Of a stretch of DNA of 64,000 nt, positions 39,409-50,989 are shown piece by piece. The notes under the pieces were generated by a model. That model made no database searches and was not told the origin of the DNA. It worked only from the letters and a program-made list of their open reading frames with translations. Every line of letters starts with the position of its first letter. The stretch's first letter is position 1. The position numbers and the translations under genes were made by a program. The stretch is from Symbiodinium natans (lineage: Eukaryota; Sar; Dinophyceae; Suessiales; Symbiodiniaceae): positions 332,501-396,500 of the forward strand of contig CAJNDS010001035.1 of assembly GCA_905221605.1 (NCBI GenBank), written 5' to 3'.

Positions 39409-39871
39409 AGGCATGAACCCCTAAACCCTGAACCCTCAACCCGAAACCCTAAACCCTAAACCCTAAACACCCCACACCTCGAAACCAAGAACCTCGAATA
39501 TGCGGCCGGACGAAACTGGATAACCGGGGTATTCCTTGTTCTAAGCAGCAAGGAAGTATACACGGATAATATTGGAGAACAAGACTCCCCAGACCCTAAA
39601 CACGAAGCCCTCAACCTTAAACCCTACTGTGAACATTGGAACCACTTGTGTTTTTTCGGGAATTCAACTCCCCAAGCTAAACAGCCCTAAACCCTAAAGC
39701 ACAAATTTGAACCCAAAACCCATTGAATGAATCAAGCTCGCAAAGGCGGAGTTTCGAATTTAATTCACTTAGTTACTTTAATTCACTTAGCTGATATAAA
39801 ACTGGCCGGAATGTGATTAATTACATGTCTAAAATTTAGCAAAGAAACCTAAACCTAAACAGCCTGAACAT

Positions 39872-39935
39872 TCCGGTCCCCATCTTGGAGCGGGCCCTCC
39901 GACGCGCTGCTTTCGCGCGCGGCGGCCAGGACGTC
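39872..39935 (-). CDS. Exon-like island, protein unknown
   Basis: Acceptor GCGCAG. Reads DVLAAARESSASEGPLQDGD. The 450 bp to its left in sense direction (39,410-39,860) are AT-richer with no gene. Confidence 0.62.
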
Positions 39936-40141
39936 CTGCGCGGGTGCAGGCATTAAGGCCCGGGATGCGTAGCCTAGACCCTGATCCCTAAACCCCTTCG
40001 ACCCTAAGCCCTAAATCCAAAACCCTAAACCCTAAAACCCGCAAGCCTCTCAATGGGGTTTAGGGTTTAGGGTTTAGGGTTTAGGGTTTAGGGTTTAGGG
40101 TTTAGGGTTTAGGGTTTAGGGTTTAGGGTTTAGGGGTCTAG

Positions 40142-40171
40142 AGTGTCTGTTGGCGTTCTATGACTTCGAGC
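40142..40171 (-). CDS. Small exon-like island
   Basis: Acceptor GACCAG. Reads LEVIERQQT. Short, so weak. Confidence 0.4.
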
Positions 40172-40364
40172 CTGGTCGAGGCAAACCCTGATCCCTAAAC
40201 CCTAAGCCCGAAGCCCTAAACCCTAAACCCACCCTAAACCCTATAACCCTAAACCCTAAGCCCTAAACCCTAAACCCTAAACCCTAAACCCTGAACCCTA
40301 CACCCTAAACCCTACTAAACCCTAAACCCCAAACCCCACCCAAACCCCAACCCTCCCAAGACGC

Positions 40365-40427
40365 CTCTTGAGTCGTGTTCATCTTGCGCAACTGCGGGGC
40401 CCCACAGAAGTACGAGGGTGGCCAGGC
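40365..40427 (-). CDS. Exon-like island, protein unknown
   Basis: Exactly 21 codons between acceptor GCCAAG and a GC donor. Reads AWPPSYFCGAPQLRKMNTTQ. Confidence 0.72.
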
Positions 40428-40463
40428 CTTGGCGTGCAGACCGCGAGAGACAAACTAGATCAA

Positions 40464-40655
40464 AGGGTTTAGGGTTCAGGGTTTAGGGTTTAGGGTTTAG
40501 GGGTTTAGGGGTTTAGGGTTTAGGGTTTAGGGTTAGGGTTTAGGGTTTAGGGTTTAGGGTTTAGGGTTTAGGGTTTAGGGTTTAGGGTTTAGGGTTTAGG
40601 GTTTAGGGTTTTTTCGGGTTTTTTGGGTTTAGGGTTTAGGGTTTAAGTACCTTTA
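40464..40655 (+). repeat. TTTAGGG array
   Basis: About 22 units, ending in TTTTCGGG/TTTTGGG. Confidence 0.93.
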
Positions 40656-40659
40656 AACA

Positions 40660-41580
40660 TGAAAAATGATACCCAACTACGACCAAGCAACATGGGGCTA
40701 GGGTTTTGGGGTTGCGGGTTGTGGGCTGTTGGGCTTTCAGTTTGGGGGTTTAGGGCTTTGATTGGGGCGTAGGGTTAGGGTCTTGGGTTTTGGCGTTTCG
40801 GGGTCCTGGGCTTCGGCTTCAGGATGTACATTGAATTCTACAAGAATTGCTGTACCGTTTCCCTCTGACATGTAAATATCCACATATGTGTGTGTGTGTG
40901 TGGAGATGTACCTGTAAACAAATAAATATGTACATGTAAACAAATGAATAAATAAATAAATATATAAATAAATAAATAAGTAGATGTATACATAAAAAAT
41001 GATTGTATTTCTATATATATATATGCATATATCTGTATGTACCAGCGACACAGGGCTTATCATGGTTCTATCCGAAGCATGATTCTAGATAGTCAGCAGA
41101 GGGCGCAAGGGGTTCAGGGCTTCGACTTACCTCATGGTGCTTGGGCCCGTGGAGGGAGTGGGGCGAGGGATTCTATTTCTACAGGGTGGAGCGTTGGATT
41201 TGAGAGCTTGGGGTTGCGGGATGTGTTGGCTAAGAGAGTTTAGAGTTGAAGCTTTAGGGTTGCGGCGTGTAGCCAGTTTTGACTGTTTTTGAGTTTAGGA
41301 CCGTGGCCTTCCGTCCCGACAATGCCGCAAAACCCTTGAGCAATTGCTTCAACCACCCTATAAGCCCTAATCCCTATAAACCCTAAACCCCACAAACCCT
41401 AAACCCCTAAATCCTAAACCCTATCAACCACCCACGAACAGAGAGAGGAGGTGATGGAAGCTGCCCTGTGGGCCCTGATCCCTGCGAACCCTAAACACCA
41501 CAAACCCTAAAGCCTAAACCCTAAAGCCCTAAACCAAATAACCATATCAACCAACAACAAACAAAGGGAGGAGGCGAGGA
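40660..41580. other. Non-coding spacer
   Basis: Degenerate G-rich sequence, an A/T-rich tract with (GT)n and ATAAATA repeats (40880-41040), unique 41,040-41,340, then scattered CCCTAAA. Short frames only; no gene called. Confidence 0.55.
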
Positions 41581-41586
41581 AAACAT

Positions 41587-41862
41587 GTAGTATAATATTA
41601 TATAATATAGTATAATATGGTATATTATAATATGATATAGTATAATATAGTATAACATAATAGAACATGATATGATAGTATATAAGATAGTATAATATGG
41701 TATAATATAACATAATATAGTCTAATATTATACAATATAGTATAATATAGTGTAATATAATATAGTATAATATGGTATAACATAATATAACATAGTATAA
41801 TATAGTGTAATAAAATATAGTACAATATGGTATAACATAATATAACATAATATAACACAATA
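41587..41862. repeat. ATATAGTATAAT minisatellite
   Basis: About 275 bp of degenerate TATAGTATAATA units, nearly all A/T. Frames through it are artefacts. Confidence 0.95.
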
Positions 41863-42154
41863 GACGCCACAAAGGGGCCGGCCGCAAGCCTGTCGCAGTC
41901 GGGACCCAAACGCAGGTCGTCACGGTGGAGCCGTTCCTCAGGCTGTGAAGGGTTTCGAGTTTGGGGTTTAGGGTGTAGGGTTTGGGGTTTAGGGGTTTAG
42001 GGTTTAGGGTTTAGGGTTTGGGGTTTGGGGTTTAGGGTTTAGGGTTTAGGGTTTTGGGTTCTGAAATCCACTCCAGAATTCACGAAAGAGAGTGGCGCGG
42101 TAACCCGGCACGCCAGTTACCTCTAAAAATGCATTAATTTACATTGCCGGTGAG

Positions 42155-42207
42155 ACAGCTGTGATTAGCGATCATGTGACTAGCACATGATCACTAATCA
42201 CGGCTGT
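42155..42207. repeat. Strong hairpin
   Basis: ACAGCTGTGATTAGCGATCATGTG and CACATGATCACTAATCACGGCTGT are nearly perfect inverted arms around a 5-base loop. Outer GGTAACC/GGTTACC also pair (about 42099-42231), so this is a small foldback element. Confidence 0.88.
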
Positions 42208-42349
42208 ATCGGGGGCTATAAACAGGGGTAACCACAAAGCTCTCATCATTCACGTTCCCAACGCCAAACTCAAACCCTCATAAACCCCTGTACAACTCCG
42301 AAGCCCCGAGCTGTGCATGCATCGGCCACAACCCATACATGAAACCTTC

Positions 42350-42480
42350 AATCAAGGGACTAAAGGAGGGGCCCTTATAAGAGACCTTAAGGGTCATTTG
42401 TGTCTTTTTTGGGGGGAGGGGCTACTTATAGGTATATAGGGACTATATAGGGGTTGTACCGGGGTCATATAGGGCTTCAA
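42350..42480. repeat. Dispersed repeat, family E
   Basis: Partner of 33086-33195. Confidence 0.65.
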
Positions 42481-42617
42481 ACTCCAACCCTAAACCCTAA
42501 ACCCTAAAACCCTAGAACCCGAAGCCTCCCAAACCTGTAGGGCTCTGAGCACTGAACCCCAGAACCCGAAGGTTTCTAGGGCCCTCAACCCTGACCCTAA
42601 ACCGTAAGTCAACCAAG

Positions 42618-42795
42618 CCACCCTAAACCCCTAAACCCCTAAACCCCCAAACCCCTAAACCCCTAAACCCCTAAACCCCTAAACCCCTAAACCCCTAAAC
42701 CCCTGAACCCCTAAACCCCTAAAACCCCTAAAACCCCTAAACCCCTAAACCCCTAAACCCTAAACCCTAAACCCCTAAACCCTAAACCCTAAACC
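42618..42795 (-). repeat. CCCCTAAA octamer array
   Basis: About 17 copies of the 8-bp CCCCTAAA, then CCCTAAA. Confidence 0.93.
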
Positions 42796-42837
42796 CTAAA
42801 CCCCAAGTCCCCGAAGTCCGCGAAATCCCTGAACCCG

Positions 42838-42896
42838 ACCACCCTCGAACTCAGCTTCGGCCGGCAGCTTTCCAGGTTGTAGGGCGCCACGAGATG
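42838..42896 (-). CDS. Exon-like island, protein unknown
   Basis: Acceptor GGTTGAG. Reads HLVAPYNLESCRPKLSSRVV. Confidence 0.6.
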
Positions 42897-42936
42897 CTCA
42901 ACCTACTTCGAGGTTTTGGAAGGGTTTAGCAAGGGC

Positions 42937-43145
42937 TTCCTAAACCCTAAACCCTAAAGCCTAAACCCTAGAGAAGGGCCAGTGTCTTCTTCTTCATTGT
43001 AAAGATAGAGGTTTATAAGGGTTTAGTAAGGGCTTCCTAAAGCCTAAGGCCAAAAGCCTCTCAACCCGAAACCCTAAACGCTAAACCCTAGAAAGGGGTC
43101 TGTGTCTTCTTCTTCGTTGTAAAGATAAAGGTTTATCAGGGGTTT
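42937..43145. repeat. ~125-bp direct duplication
   Basis: AGGGTTTAG(C/T)AAGGGCTTCCTAAA...CCCTAGA(G/A)A(A/G)GGG-C-GTGTCTTCTTCTTC(A/G)TTGTAAAGATA(G/A)AGGTTTAT occurs twice (about 42920-43018 and 43019-43140). Confidence 0.8.
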
Positions 43146-43261
43146 TGAGTTTACAGTGGGGTTTCGGGTTTAGGGTTCAGGGTTTAGGGTTTAGGGTTTG
43201 GGGTTTGGGGTTTAGGGTTTGGGGTTTAGGGTTTTGGGTTTAGGGTAGTTGGAACTACCTT

Positions 43262-43303
43262 TTGGTTCACCCCTATGTTTGGAAATACCAATCTGGATGG
43301 GGC
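43262..43303 (-). CDS. Exon-like island, protein unknown
   Basis: Acceptor GAAACAG. Reads APSRLVFPNIGVNQ. Confidence 0.5.
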
Positions 43304-43320
43304 CTGTTTCTCAATCATGT

Positions 43321-43483
43321 GGGTTTAGGGTTTAGGGTTTAGGGTTTAGGGTTTAGGGTTTAGGGTTTAGGGTTTAGGGTTTAGGGTTTAGGGTTTAGGG
43401 TTTAGGGTTTAGGGTTTAGGGTTTAGGGTTTAGGGTTTAGGGTTTAGGGTTAGGGTTTAGGGTATAGGGTTTAGGGTTTAGGG
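43321..43483 (+). repeat. TTTAGGG array
   Basis: About 23 units. Confidence 0.95.
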
Positions 43484-43522
43484 CCCGTGCCATAGTAGGT
43501 GCCTTAAGCAAGTAGGGGTCCG

Positions 43523-43612
43523 AATGTGGGGAGTTCTCTGCAACTACGGTCCCTGTTTGGGTCCCTATTCAATACGGCACCCAAACTAAGGGACCCTAAC
43601 TTAGAGAACTAC
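43523..43612. mobile_element. Foldback element with GTAGTTCTCT ends
   Basis: GGAGTTCTCTGCAACTACGGTCCC...TTTGGGTCCC pairs imperfectly with ...CCCAAACTAAGGGACC...TTAGAGAACTAC. Confidence 0.65.
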
Positions 43613-44149
43613 ACTTAACCCTAAACCCTAAACCTTGCCCTATGAGGAGCAAAGAACAACCAATATCAACACGCGCCAATATCTGGCTCCTCATATGTAG
43701 ACGCGAAGCCAAATTGGGTTCAGGGTTTTGGGTTTAGGGGTTTGGGTTTAAGATTTAGGGCCTAGGGTGACAGGGCTCGATATGTAGACCAGAGGCCAAA
43801 TAGGGTTTAGGGCTTTGACTTTAGGGTTTAGGGGCTAGGGTTTAGAGTTTAAGGAGCTCAGCTATATTGCCCTTCCTTTTGCGCGGTCCTGTGTATATGT
43901 AAGGGATAAGGGAGGTTTGGATGAGAGGTCTGGGTCTGGACAATGAGGAATGCACTGCGGCTCTGGAATACAAAGAGGGTACCCCCGTTTTGTTCAAGGA
44001 GGCTTGTGAGGAACCACAAACAGGAAGAGGGGCCCCAACCAAACCCCGACCCTAACCCTAAACCCTAAACCCTATGCCCCAAACCCTACACCCTACCCTA
44101 ACCCTGGGGTTTCGATACTTGGGCTCCCCCCAGTTTTGGATTTTGGTAC

Positions 44150-44231
44150 CAGTAACATGGAGCCAGCATTGAAGGGGCAATGGCTCTGCTGGACTCTCCA
44201 CTGCGCTTTTTCTTACTTCCCCAACAACTAC
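44150..44231 (-). CDS. Exon-like island, protein unknown
   Basis: Acceptor CTGCAG. Open for over 40 codons: VVVGEVRKSAVESPAEPLPL then QCWLHVTGTK. Confidence 0.62.
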
Positions 44232-44359
44232 CTGCAGAGGCTTAGGATCTAAACGTTTAGGGTTTAGGGTTTAGGGTTTATAGGGTCTAGGGTCTAGGGT
44301 TTGGGGTCTAGGGTTAAGAGTTCAGGGCATACTGCAGTCGAAATTTCGAGCGGCTGAGC

Positions 44360-44457
44360 CTATGAATGCGTCGGAGCCGCTGCCGCACGGATCTTTGCCG
44401 CTCGCTGCAGCTGCTTCCTGATCGTGGCACGAAGCAGAAGCCCCAAGACTACATCCC
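44360..44457 (-). CDS. Possible C-terminal exon of a gene
   Basis: After a repeat-derived TTAG the minus strand reads LLLRATIRKQLQRAAKIRAA and stops (APTHS-stop) at 44,360. This could end the upstream gene, though the stop may simply be in an intron. Confidence 0.4.
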
Positions 44458-44462
44458 TAAGG

Positions 44463-44592
<130 letters not shown>

Positions 44593-44599
44593 ACATTTG

Positions 44600-45000
44600 G
44601 GGAAACAGAGCCGCCTTTGGAGCCTGCAGGCATATCTGCAGGGAAGGTTTCGGGGGACCCTGCAGACGTGCGGAACGGTTTAAGGAGCTGCAAACTTCTT
44701 CCTGGAAATTCCTTGCAGGAGAAGCCTAACCGAGTGTAAGGGAACCTGCCGACATAAAGAAGGGTTTAGGGAGCTGCAAACAGCTTCCCTGGAGGCCCTG
44801 GCCAGCTGTTGCCAAAAGATTTGCAGGCCAGGTTGAGGGGGAACCTGCAACCTTATAGAAGGGTTTAGGGGGCTGCAAACTGCTTCCTTGGGAGTGGCTT
44901 GTAGAGAGATTTCGAGCCCTCGCTGTAGCCGGTCGGCAGAAGAAACTTCAGGATCCCGCTGATTTGCAGGACGACGGGGAACCCGCAGACTCACAGCAAA
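44600..45000. repeat. ~85-105-bp tandem repeat
   Basis: Three to four diverged units sharing GGAACCTGC-GAC, AGAAGGGTTTAGGGAGCTGCAAAC and GCTTCC-TGG. The minus strand stays open through the units (104 codons, VCSSLNPSL-like repeats), but this could be chance. Confidence 0.85.
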
Positions 45001-46610
45001 ATGTTCAGGGACTTTGCCTCCTCATCCTCATGGTCCCTAGGCCCTAGGCTTTCGCCCACCCACCTCCTGCATACAATCAGCGCCTACTGCATACACACGA
45101 TACGGAGGGGGCTTGGGGAGGGCTGTGGGCTGGAGTGGGGGTTGGTCCTAAACGCGAAACCCAAAACCCCTAAACCCTAAACCCGAAACCCGAAACCCTG
45201 AACCCCAAGCTTGAAGCCCTAAGCCCCTATGCCCTGAACCCGAATCTGCAGCAAAGAGACGTGTCGGCTGGTTTACGAGGTGCCGTGGCTTCAGTGGGCC
45301 TCAGGGTTTAGGGGGTGGGGTTAGGGTTTGGGGTTTAGGGTTTAGGGTTTGGGGTTAAGGTTTGGGGTTTGGGGTTCAGGGTTTGGGGTTGAGGGTTTGG
45401 GGGGTTGGGGTTTAGGGCTTGGGGTTTGGGGTTGAGGGTTTGGGGTTTTGACAGGGCCAACCGCTCACAAGCCAACTAAACACAGCACCACAAGTTTAGG
45501 AAAGTTCTGAGCGCCAAGATGTTGATTCGGGCTCTAACCCCGAATGATATAGTTATCCAGTTCTTCATCTTTCTTCATGCGTTGCTTGGCTAAAAGTGTA
45601 CGTCTTTTCGGGCCTTATGTACCCGGCAGCCGGGCAAAACCCCAAGGCCCCGCAAACCAAGCCCCAAACGCTCTACCCTCATGACTGCGGAATTCGGGAC
45701 CCTGGGATGTAGGCTGTCCATACAGCCTTGATCCCAGAGATCAGAACTAAGCTTGATGGTCTAGGGTTTGAGTTTCAAGGGTTTGATGCTTGGGGTTTCC
45801 GTTTTAAGGGTTTGGGGGCTTGGGGTTTCAGTTTTAAGGGTTTGGGGCTTGGGGTTTAAGATTTGGGGTGTATAGGGTTCCCCACACACGCCAGACTTCC
45901 GCAATGACATCCTTGGATGAGTTTGGGGCTTGGGGCGGGTTTAGCGCTTTAAGGGTTCAGCATTGGGTTCAGGGTTTAGGCTTTAGGCTTTAGGGTTTGG
46001 AGTTTAGGCCTTAGGGTTTAGGGTGCAATGATGTTTACGGTTCCCGTTTTGAGTTACAATAACAACATGAAGTCCTTGGCTAGATGCAATCAGGGCGCGT
46101 GCAGGGCTTACCCCGCTCACTCTTGCACCAGTCTGCCAGCTCACCTCGGGCTTCGATTTTGGATTTTTGGGGTTTCGTGGTCGTGGTTGGCTCTAACCCT
46201 AAACACTCAATCCACTGCCTTGCTACTTGGGGGTCAACCCTAAACCCTAAACCCTAAACCCTAAACCCTAAACCCTAAACCCGAAACCGCGGGGCTTCAT
46301 ACCTCGTGGGCTTGCGGTGAAAGGCCTGAGGGAACGCGCTGCGGGTTTAAGTTTTTGGGTCGGCGGCATACGAGGCTGGACCTGCAGACTGCAGGGCTAA
46401 GGCTTGGAACCCGACACCCCAAACCCTGGACCGTTCCACTGTGAAACCAAACCCGAAACCCGAAACCCGAAACCCGAGACCCTAAACCCTACACCCTAAA
46501 CGCTTTGCCCTTTAAACCCTACACCCTACACCCTACACCCTACACCCTAAACCCTAAACCCTAAACCCTAAACCCTAAACCCTAAACCCTAAACCCTAAA
46601 CCCTAAACCT
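45001..46610. repeat. Mixed arrays and spacers
   Basis: TTTGGGG/TTGAGGG-like (45300-45450), unique 45450-45900, CCCTAAA (46235-46285), a CCCTACA run (46515-46545) and CCCTAAA (46545-46608). No exon assigned with confidence. Confidence 0.55.
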
Positions 46611-46630
46611 TCCGAGTTGCGGATGAGCTC

Positions 46631-46702
46631 CTGCAGGGGCCGCCGCGCCGCGGCGAAGGGCGCCAGCTGTGCCTGGGCGGCCTCGAAGGGGCCCTCGAGG
46701 AC
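46631..46702 (-). CDS. Exon-like island, protein unknown
   Basis: Exactly 24 codons between acceptor TTCCAG and a GA donor. Begins VLEGPFEAAQAQLAPFAAAR. Ala-rich helix-like. Confidence 0.72.
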
Positions 46703-46837
46703 CTGGAAGGCAGGGTTTAGGGTTTGGGGTTTAGGGTTTAGGGTTTAGGGTTTCGGGTTTAGGGTTTGGGGTTTAGGGTTTCGGGTTGTTTAGGGTTTAG
46801 GGTTTAGGGTTCATCTAAGGGTTGTTATGTGGTACCT

Positions 46838-46974
46838 TAATATGGTCCCTTACCTCCTTCAAAGGGCTCTGAAGTATGGGCCCTTGGGTTGTATATATAT
46901 ATATACATATAGAGGGTATAGAAGCGGTACATACGGGCCCCTTTTGAGGGCCCATATTAGGGACCATGTAACTA
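46838..46974. mobile_element. Foldback element
   Basis: AATATGGTCCCTTAC near the left end pairs with ATATTAGGGACCAT near the right; CTCTGAAGTATGGGCCC and GGGCCCCTTTTGAGGGCCC with a (TA)n core lie inside. Partial relatives near 34.3 and 57.2 kb (GGGCCCA(C/T)GCATCAGAAGC). Confidence 0.7.
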
Positions 46975-47489
46975 GCTTAAGAATCTAGGAGCGTTTTGGG
47001 GCGTAGGGTTTTCGGGTGGTTGTCGGGGGATTCGAAGGTTTCGGGGCTTTCGGGGGTTTACGTGTTGTTGGGGGTTTAGGGGGGTTGAAGGGTTTTGAGG
47101 GTTTAGGAGGGTTTTGAGGTTTTGGGTTGAGTATTTAGGGCTTCTATGGGCACTTCCCCAACTAGAGGTCCGCCTAGGACACCCCAAAAACATGTAATCT
47201 TGCAGGTCAAGAAGGGGGTTGCGGGTTGAGGGTCTTGGGATGGGATGGTCTGGGGTTTTTGCACGTTGAGCATGGTTTTGGGGTTTAGGGTTTAGGGTTT
47301 AGGGATTAGGGTTTAGGGCTGTAGGGTAAACTCTGAACACTGAACCCTGAACGGTTTACGGATTGGGTTTATCGTTCAAAGGTTTAGGGTCAGGGCATAA
47401 GCTTCTGGAAGCTGTAGCCACCACTCCGCCATCACAACTCACCATCACCTAGCCCTAAACGGCCTACATATGGTTATTTCCCCAAAACT
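46975..47489. other. G-rich degenerate spacer
   Basis: Weakly TTTAGGG-like, with no supported gene. Confidence 0.5.
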
Positions 47490-47842
47490 GGGCTGCACTT
47501 AGGAGGGTAGCTATAAAATAAATTTCTAGCTGCCTTCTTAAGAAACCCAATGAACCCAAAAAGGCTAAGGATCTAAAGTTACAGTAAAGAACCACAAAGA
47601 AAATAGGGGCACCCCTTTTCGACCCCAAATAGAACCCCCTTAAAGGGACACCCAAAAAAGGCGCCCCTATGTTCGGAAAGCCCCATATGCAGCCGCAGCA
47701 CCATCTGTGGGGCATTGGTTAGGGCTTTGACTTGGCTGCACTCAGGAGGGTAGCTATAAATTAAGCTTTTAGCTGCCTTAATAAGAAACCCAATAAACCC
47801 CAAAAAGGTAAGGATCTAAAGTTACAGTAAAGTACCACAAAG
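47490..47842. mobile_element. Direct repeats flanking a nested foldback element
   Basis: About 110 bp (GGAGGGTAGCTATAAA...AAGGATCTAAAGTTACAG) occurs at 47490-47600 and 47732-47842. Between lies an inverted-repeat unit whose ends are ATAGGGGC and GCGCCCCTAT (47604-47673). Confidence 0.82.
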
Positions 47843-48058
47843 TTGTGAGTTTGAGATTTCAGCAGCGGGTGCGGTGTGAGAACAAACTCGGGCTTACGAC
47901 TTGCGGTGTAAGCTCCCTGGTGCGATTAGCACTGCAAGGAAGGCAAAACCCTAACCCCTAAACCCTAAACCCTCAACCCTAAACCCTCAACCCTCAACCC
48001 TAAACCCTAAACCCTCAACCCTAAACCCTAAACCCTAGACCCTCAACCCTCATGGTGC

Positions 48059-48109
48059 CTGCGCAACGGCATCTGGGAGGGCCTTTCCCTTGCGCATGTC
48101 CACAGCCAC
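48059..48109 (-). CDS. Exon-like island, protein unknown
   Basis: Exactly 17 codons between acceptor CTGTGAG and a GC donor. Reads VAVDMRKGKALPDAVAQ. Confidence 0.72.
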
Positions 48110-48177
48110 CTCACAGCCAGGGTTGAGGGTTGAAGGGTTGAAGGGTTTAAGGCTCAGGGCTTTTTGAGTTTTGGGTT

Positions 48178-48500
48178 TAGGTTTAGGGTTTAGGGCTTAG
48201 GGTTTAGGGTTTAGGGTTTAGGGTTTAGGGTTTAGGGTTTAGGGTTTAGGGTTTGGGTTTAGGGTTTAGGGTTTAGGGTTTAGGGTTTAGGGTTTAGGGT
48301 TTAGGGTTTAGGGTTTAGGGTTTAGGGTTTAGGGTGTTAGGGTTTTAGGGTTTAGGGTTTAGGGTTTAGGGTTTAGGGTTTAGGGTTTAGGGTTTAGGGT
48401 TTAGGGTTTAGGGTTTAGGGTTTTAGTGTTTAGGGTTTAGGGTTTAGGGTTTAGGGTTTAGGGTTTAGGGTTTAGGGTTTAGGGTTTAGGGTTTAGGGTC
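48178..48500 (+). repeat. Long TTTAGGG array
   Basis: About 45 units over 320 bp, one of the longest in the window. Confidence 0.97.
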
Positions 48501-48550
48501 CGAGGATGGACCTTAAAACCCTCTGAAAAAAATCCTGAATATGAACAAGG

Positions 48551-48650
48551 GGAAATACAAACTGCCCCAAGGGCCTAGTAGGCCCTTGAGGCAGTACCTA
48601 GTGCCTCATTCCCTCATTCCGGGTACTCAGAAGCAGGAGGTCTTCTGCGT
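48551..48650. mobile_element. Foldback element remnant
   Basis: ACTGCCCCAAGGGCCTA/TAGGCCCTTGAGGCAGT is a tight hairpin (48561-48595), followed by the family A terminus GCCTCATTCCCTCATTCC. Confidence 0.7.
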
Positions 48651-48693
48651 ACATGGACAGCAACCCTAATCCTGAAACCGTACGCGGTTCAAC

Positions 48694-48795
48694 CTTGGGA
48701 TGTTTTTCCTTGTGCTAACAGTCCTTAATAGGATTATAAAAGGGGGGTACTAGAATCCCCATTAAGGACTGCTAGTACAAGGGGAACATCCCAAG
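48694..48795. mobile_element. Foldback element, family B
   Basis: CTTGGGATGTTTTTCCTTGTGCTAACAGTCC pairs with GGACTGCTAGTACAAGGGG-AACATCCCAAG. Confidence 0.85.
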
Positions 48796-49164
48796 CACAG
48801 ACCCTAAACCGGCCTCATCGAGGGAGATGCTCAAAGAACGGCTGAAGTCAGACAAGTCAGGGAGAAGAAACTGCCTCGGATGGCATCCGCATGGGTGACA
48901 AACGGATCCTGTAAGTTAAGACCAGGTCTCTGCAACGGGGTAGTTGGGCATTATGACCGTTCAGGGTTGAGTCATACAGGGCTGTTCAAAGGTTGCTTCG
49001 GGTGAGGACTACTCGGATCCGACATTGAATTCGTCTTGGGGATTCAGGGGGTATGAAGTTCAGGGTTGAGGGTGCTAAACCCTAAACCCTAAACCCATAC
49101 TAAACCCTAAACCCTAAACCCTCCTAAACCCTAAACCCTAGAACCCTAAGAGCCCTAAAGTTCC

Positions 49165-49259
49165 GAGTGCTTATGAAGGCCAGAGAGCAGCTGCAGCACT
49201 GCGTCCACCTCACCAGGAGCAGAGGGCGCACGGAAGCTCCGAAGAAAGTCCAGGCACAC
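49165..49259 (-). CDS. Exon-like island, protein unknown
   Basis: Acceptor ATCGCAG. Begins VCLDFLRSFRAPSAPGEVDA and continues VLQLLSGLHKHSE, about 31 codons. Confidence 0.68.
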
Positions 49260-49276
49260 CTGCGATGTCGTGGTGG

Positions 49277-49374
49277 GGTTTAGGGTTTAGGGTTTAGGGT
49301 TCAGGGTTCAGGGTTCAGGGTTCAGGGTTCAGGGTTCAGGGTTCAGGGTTCAGGGATCAGGGTTCAGGGTTCAG
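49277..49374 (+). repeat. TTTAGGG then pure TTCAGGG array
   Basis: About ten TTCAGGG copies in a row. Confidence 0.93.
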
Positions 49375-49509
49375 GTCTACCCTGTCACTCCCTCAGCTTC
49401 CAAGTGACACAGACGACTACAAAGACAAACTGCTCCCCATTTCGGGCCCCTAAAGCCTAAACCCCAAAAGCATTCTTAGCCCGAGTCCCGCACAGCCGAA
49501 GAAACTTTC

Positions 49510-49620
49510 ATGTATATGCGCATGTATATATATATATATGTATATATAATACACATATCTCTATACTTGTATACACACAGATTGTATGATATATGTATAC
49601 AAATCATATATTGTATATTT
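49510..49620. repeat. (TA)n-rich tract
   Basis: TATATA and ATATGTATA repeats; frames through it are artefacts. Confidence 0.9.
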
Positions 49621-49735
49621 TGTATTTGCACGGAGCCTCAGGCACAAAGACTCAGACCACAGGTTACCGTGAAATGTAGGTGCGGACCGGGGTTTCGGAT
49701 TGAGGATTGAGGGATTGAGGGTGTAGGACTTCAGG

Positions 49736-49835
49736 TTTAGGGGTTTAGGGTTTAGGGTTTAGGGTTTAGGGTTTAGGGTTTAGGGTTTAGGGTTTAGGGT
49801 TTAGGGTTTAGGGTTTAGGGTTTAGGGTTTAGGTA
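49736..49835 (+). repeat. TTTAGGG array
   Basis: About 14 units. Confidence 0.96.
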
Positions 49836-49872
49836 TTCAACCTGCGGCTCCGGAAAACCCTAAACCGGACGC

Positions 49873-49935
49873 CTGGGCGGGCTTCGCCAGCTTCTCCGTC
49901 ACTGTCAGCGTTTCGTGTCCACTCCGCCCGCCCTC
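49873..49935 (-). CDS. Exon-like island, protein unknown
   Basis: Exactly 21 codons between acceptor TTTGAG and a GC donor. Reads EGGRSGHETLTVTEKLAKPA plus Q. Confidence 0.72.
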
Positions 49936-49959
49936 CTCAAACTCAGAGGAATTAGGGGC

Positions 49960-50560
49960 TTTAGGGCTTAGGGTTTGGGGTTTAGGGTTTAGGGTTTGGA
50001 GCTTAGGGTTTGGTTTCGCTTGCGGTGAGGAGGTCCCCCGGTCAGCCAGAGCTAACGTTCCGTTTAAGTATCAAAAGTTAGGTTAGATGCTCCCGAGATA
50101 TGGTATAGTGGGGGGGCCCTCATGGTCGGGCTTAGGGCACAACTGCAGGTGACGGTCAGGGCAGCTTTTGCAGAGCTCGGGAGTTTTGTCTAAGGTTAGG
50201 GTTAAGCTTCAGGTTAGTCATAGGGTTTAGGGCTTCGCAACCCTAATCCCTACATAAACCCTAAACCCCAAACCCTAAACCCTAAACCTAAACACCAAAC
50301 CCTAAACCTGCCCTAAACCCTAAGCCCGTGAAATCACTTAAGCCTATAGACCCTGAGCCTTACACGCAAAAAACCTGCCCCATCTGTGGAGGTTTGCGAA
50401 ATTCGGTGTACCCTCCCAGTTAGAGGTCCTTTAAAAGGGGGTTCCACTATACTTGGGGGTAATTTGGTGCTTCTATGTTGGGAAACCCTAAACTCTAAGC
50501 CCTAAACCCTAAACCCCAAACCCCAAACCCTAAACCCTAAACCCTAAACCCTAAACCCTA
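49960..50560. repeat. Spacer with degenerate arrays
   Basis: TTTAGGG-like (49970-50010), unique 50,020-50,220, CCCTAAA variants to 50,330, unique, and CCCTAAA (50,500-50,560). No gene seen. Confidence 0.5.
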
Positions 50561-50590
50561 AACCCTAACTCTGGCAACCCCCATGTCGTC

Positions 50591-50634
50591 CTTAAGCCGT
50601 CCATAGCAGCCAGACACCGAAGCGAGAAAAAGGG
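50591..50634 (-). CDS. Exon-like island, protein unknown
   Basis: 2 nt + 14 codons between acceptor AAGGCAG and a GA donor. Reads LFLASVSGCYGRLK. Confidence 0.68.
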
Positions 50635-50989
50635 CTGCCTTGCGGAGCATTTCATTGGATACAAGGGTTTGGGGGGTTCAGGGGTTTGGGGTTTGGGGTT
50701 TGGGGCTTGGGGTTGGGGGTTTGGGGTTTGGGGTTTGGGGCTTAGGGTTTAGGGTTTGGGAGCATTTCATTGGATACAAGGGTCTGGGGGTTCAGGTGTT
50801 TGGGGGTTTAAAGGGTTTGGGGGCTCAGGACTTAGGGGTTTGGGGGCTCAGGGCTTAGGCGTGTAGGGGCTGGGGGTGTGGGGGTCTCGGGATTTAGCAG
50901 TTTAGGGGTTTAGCATAGGGCTTGTAGGGCGGTTTCGGATATCTACGGCTTATAGCATTTATAGGGTTCAGGGCTTCTGGGCTGTAGTG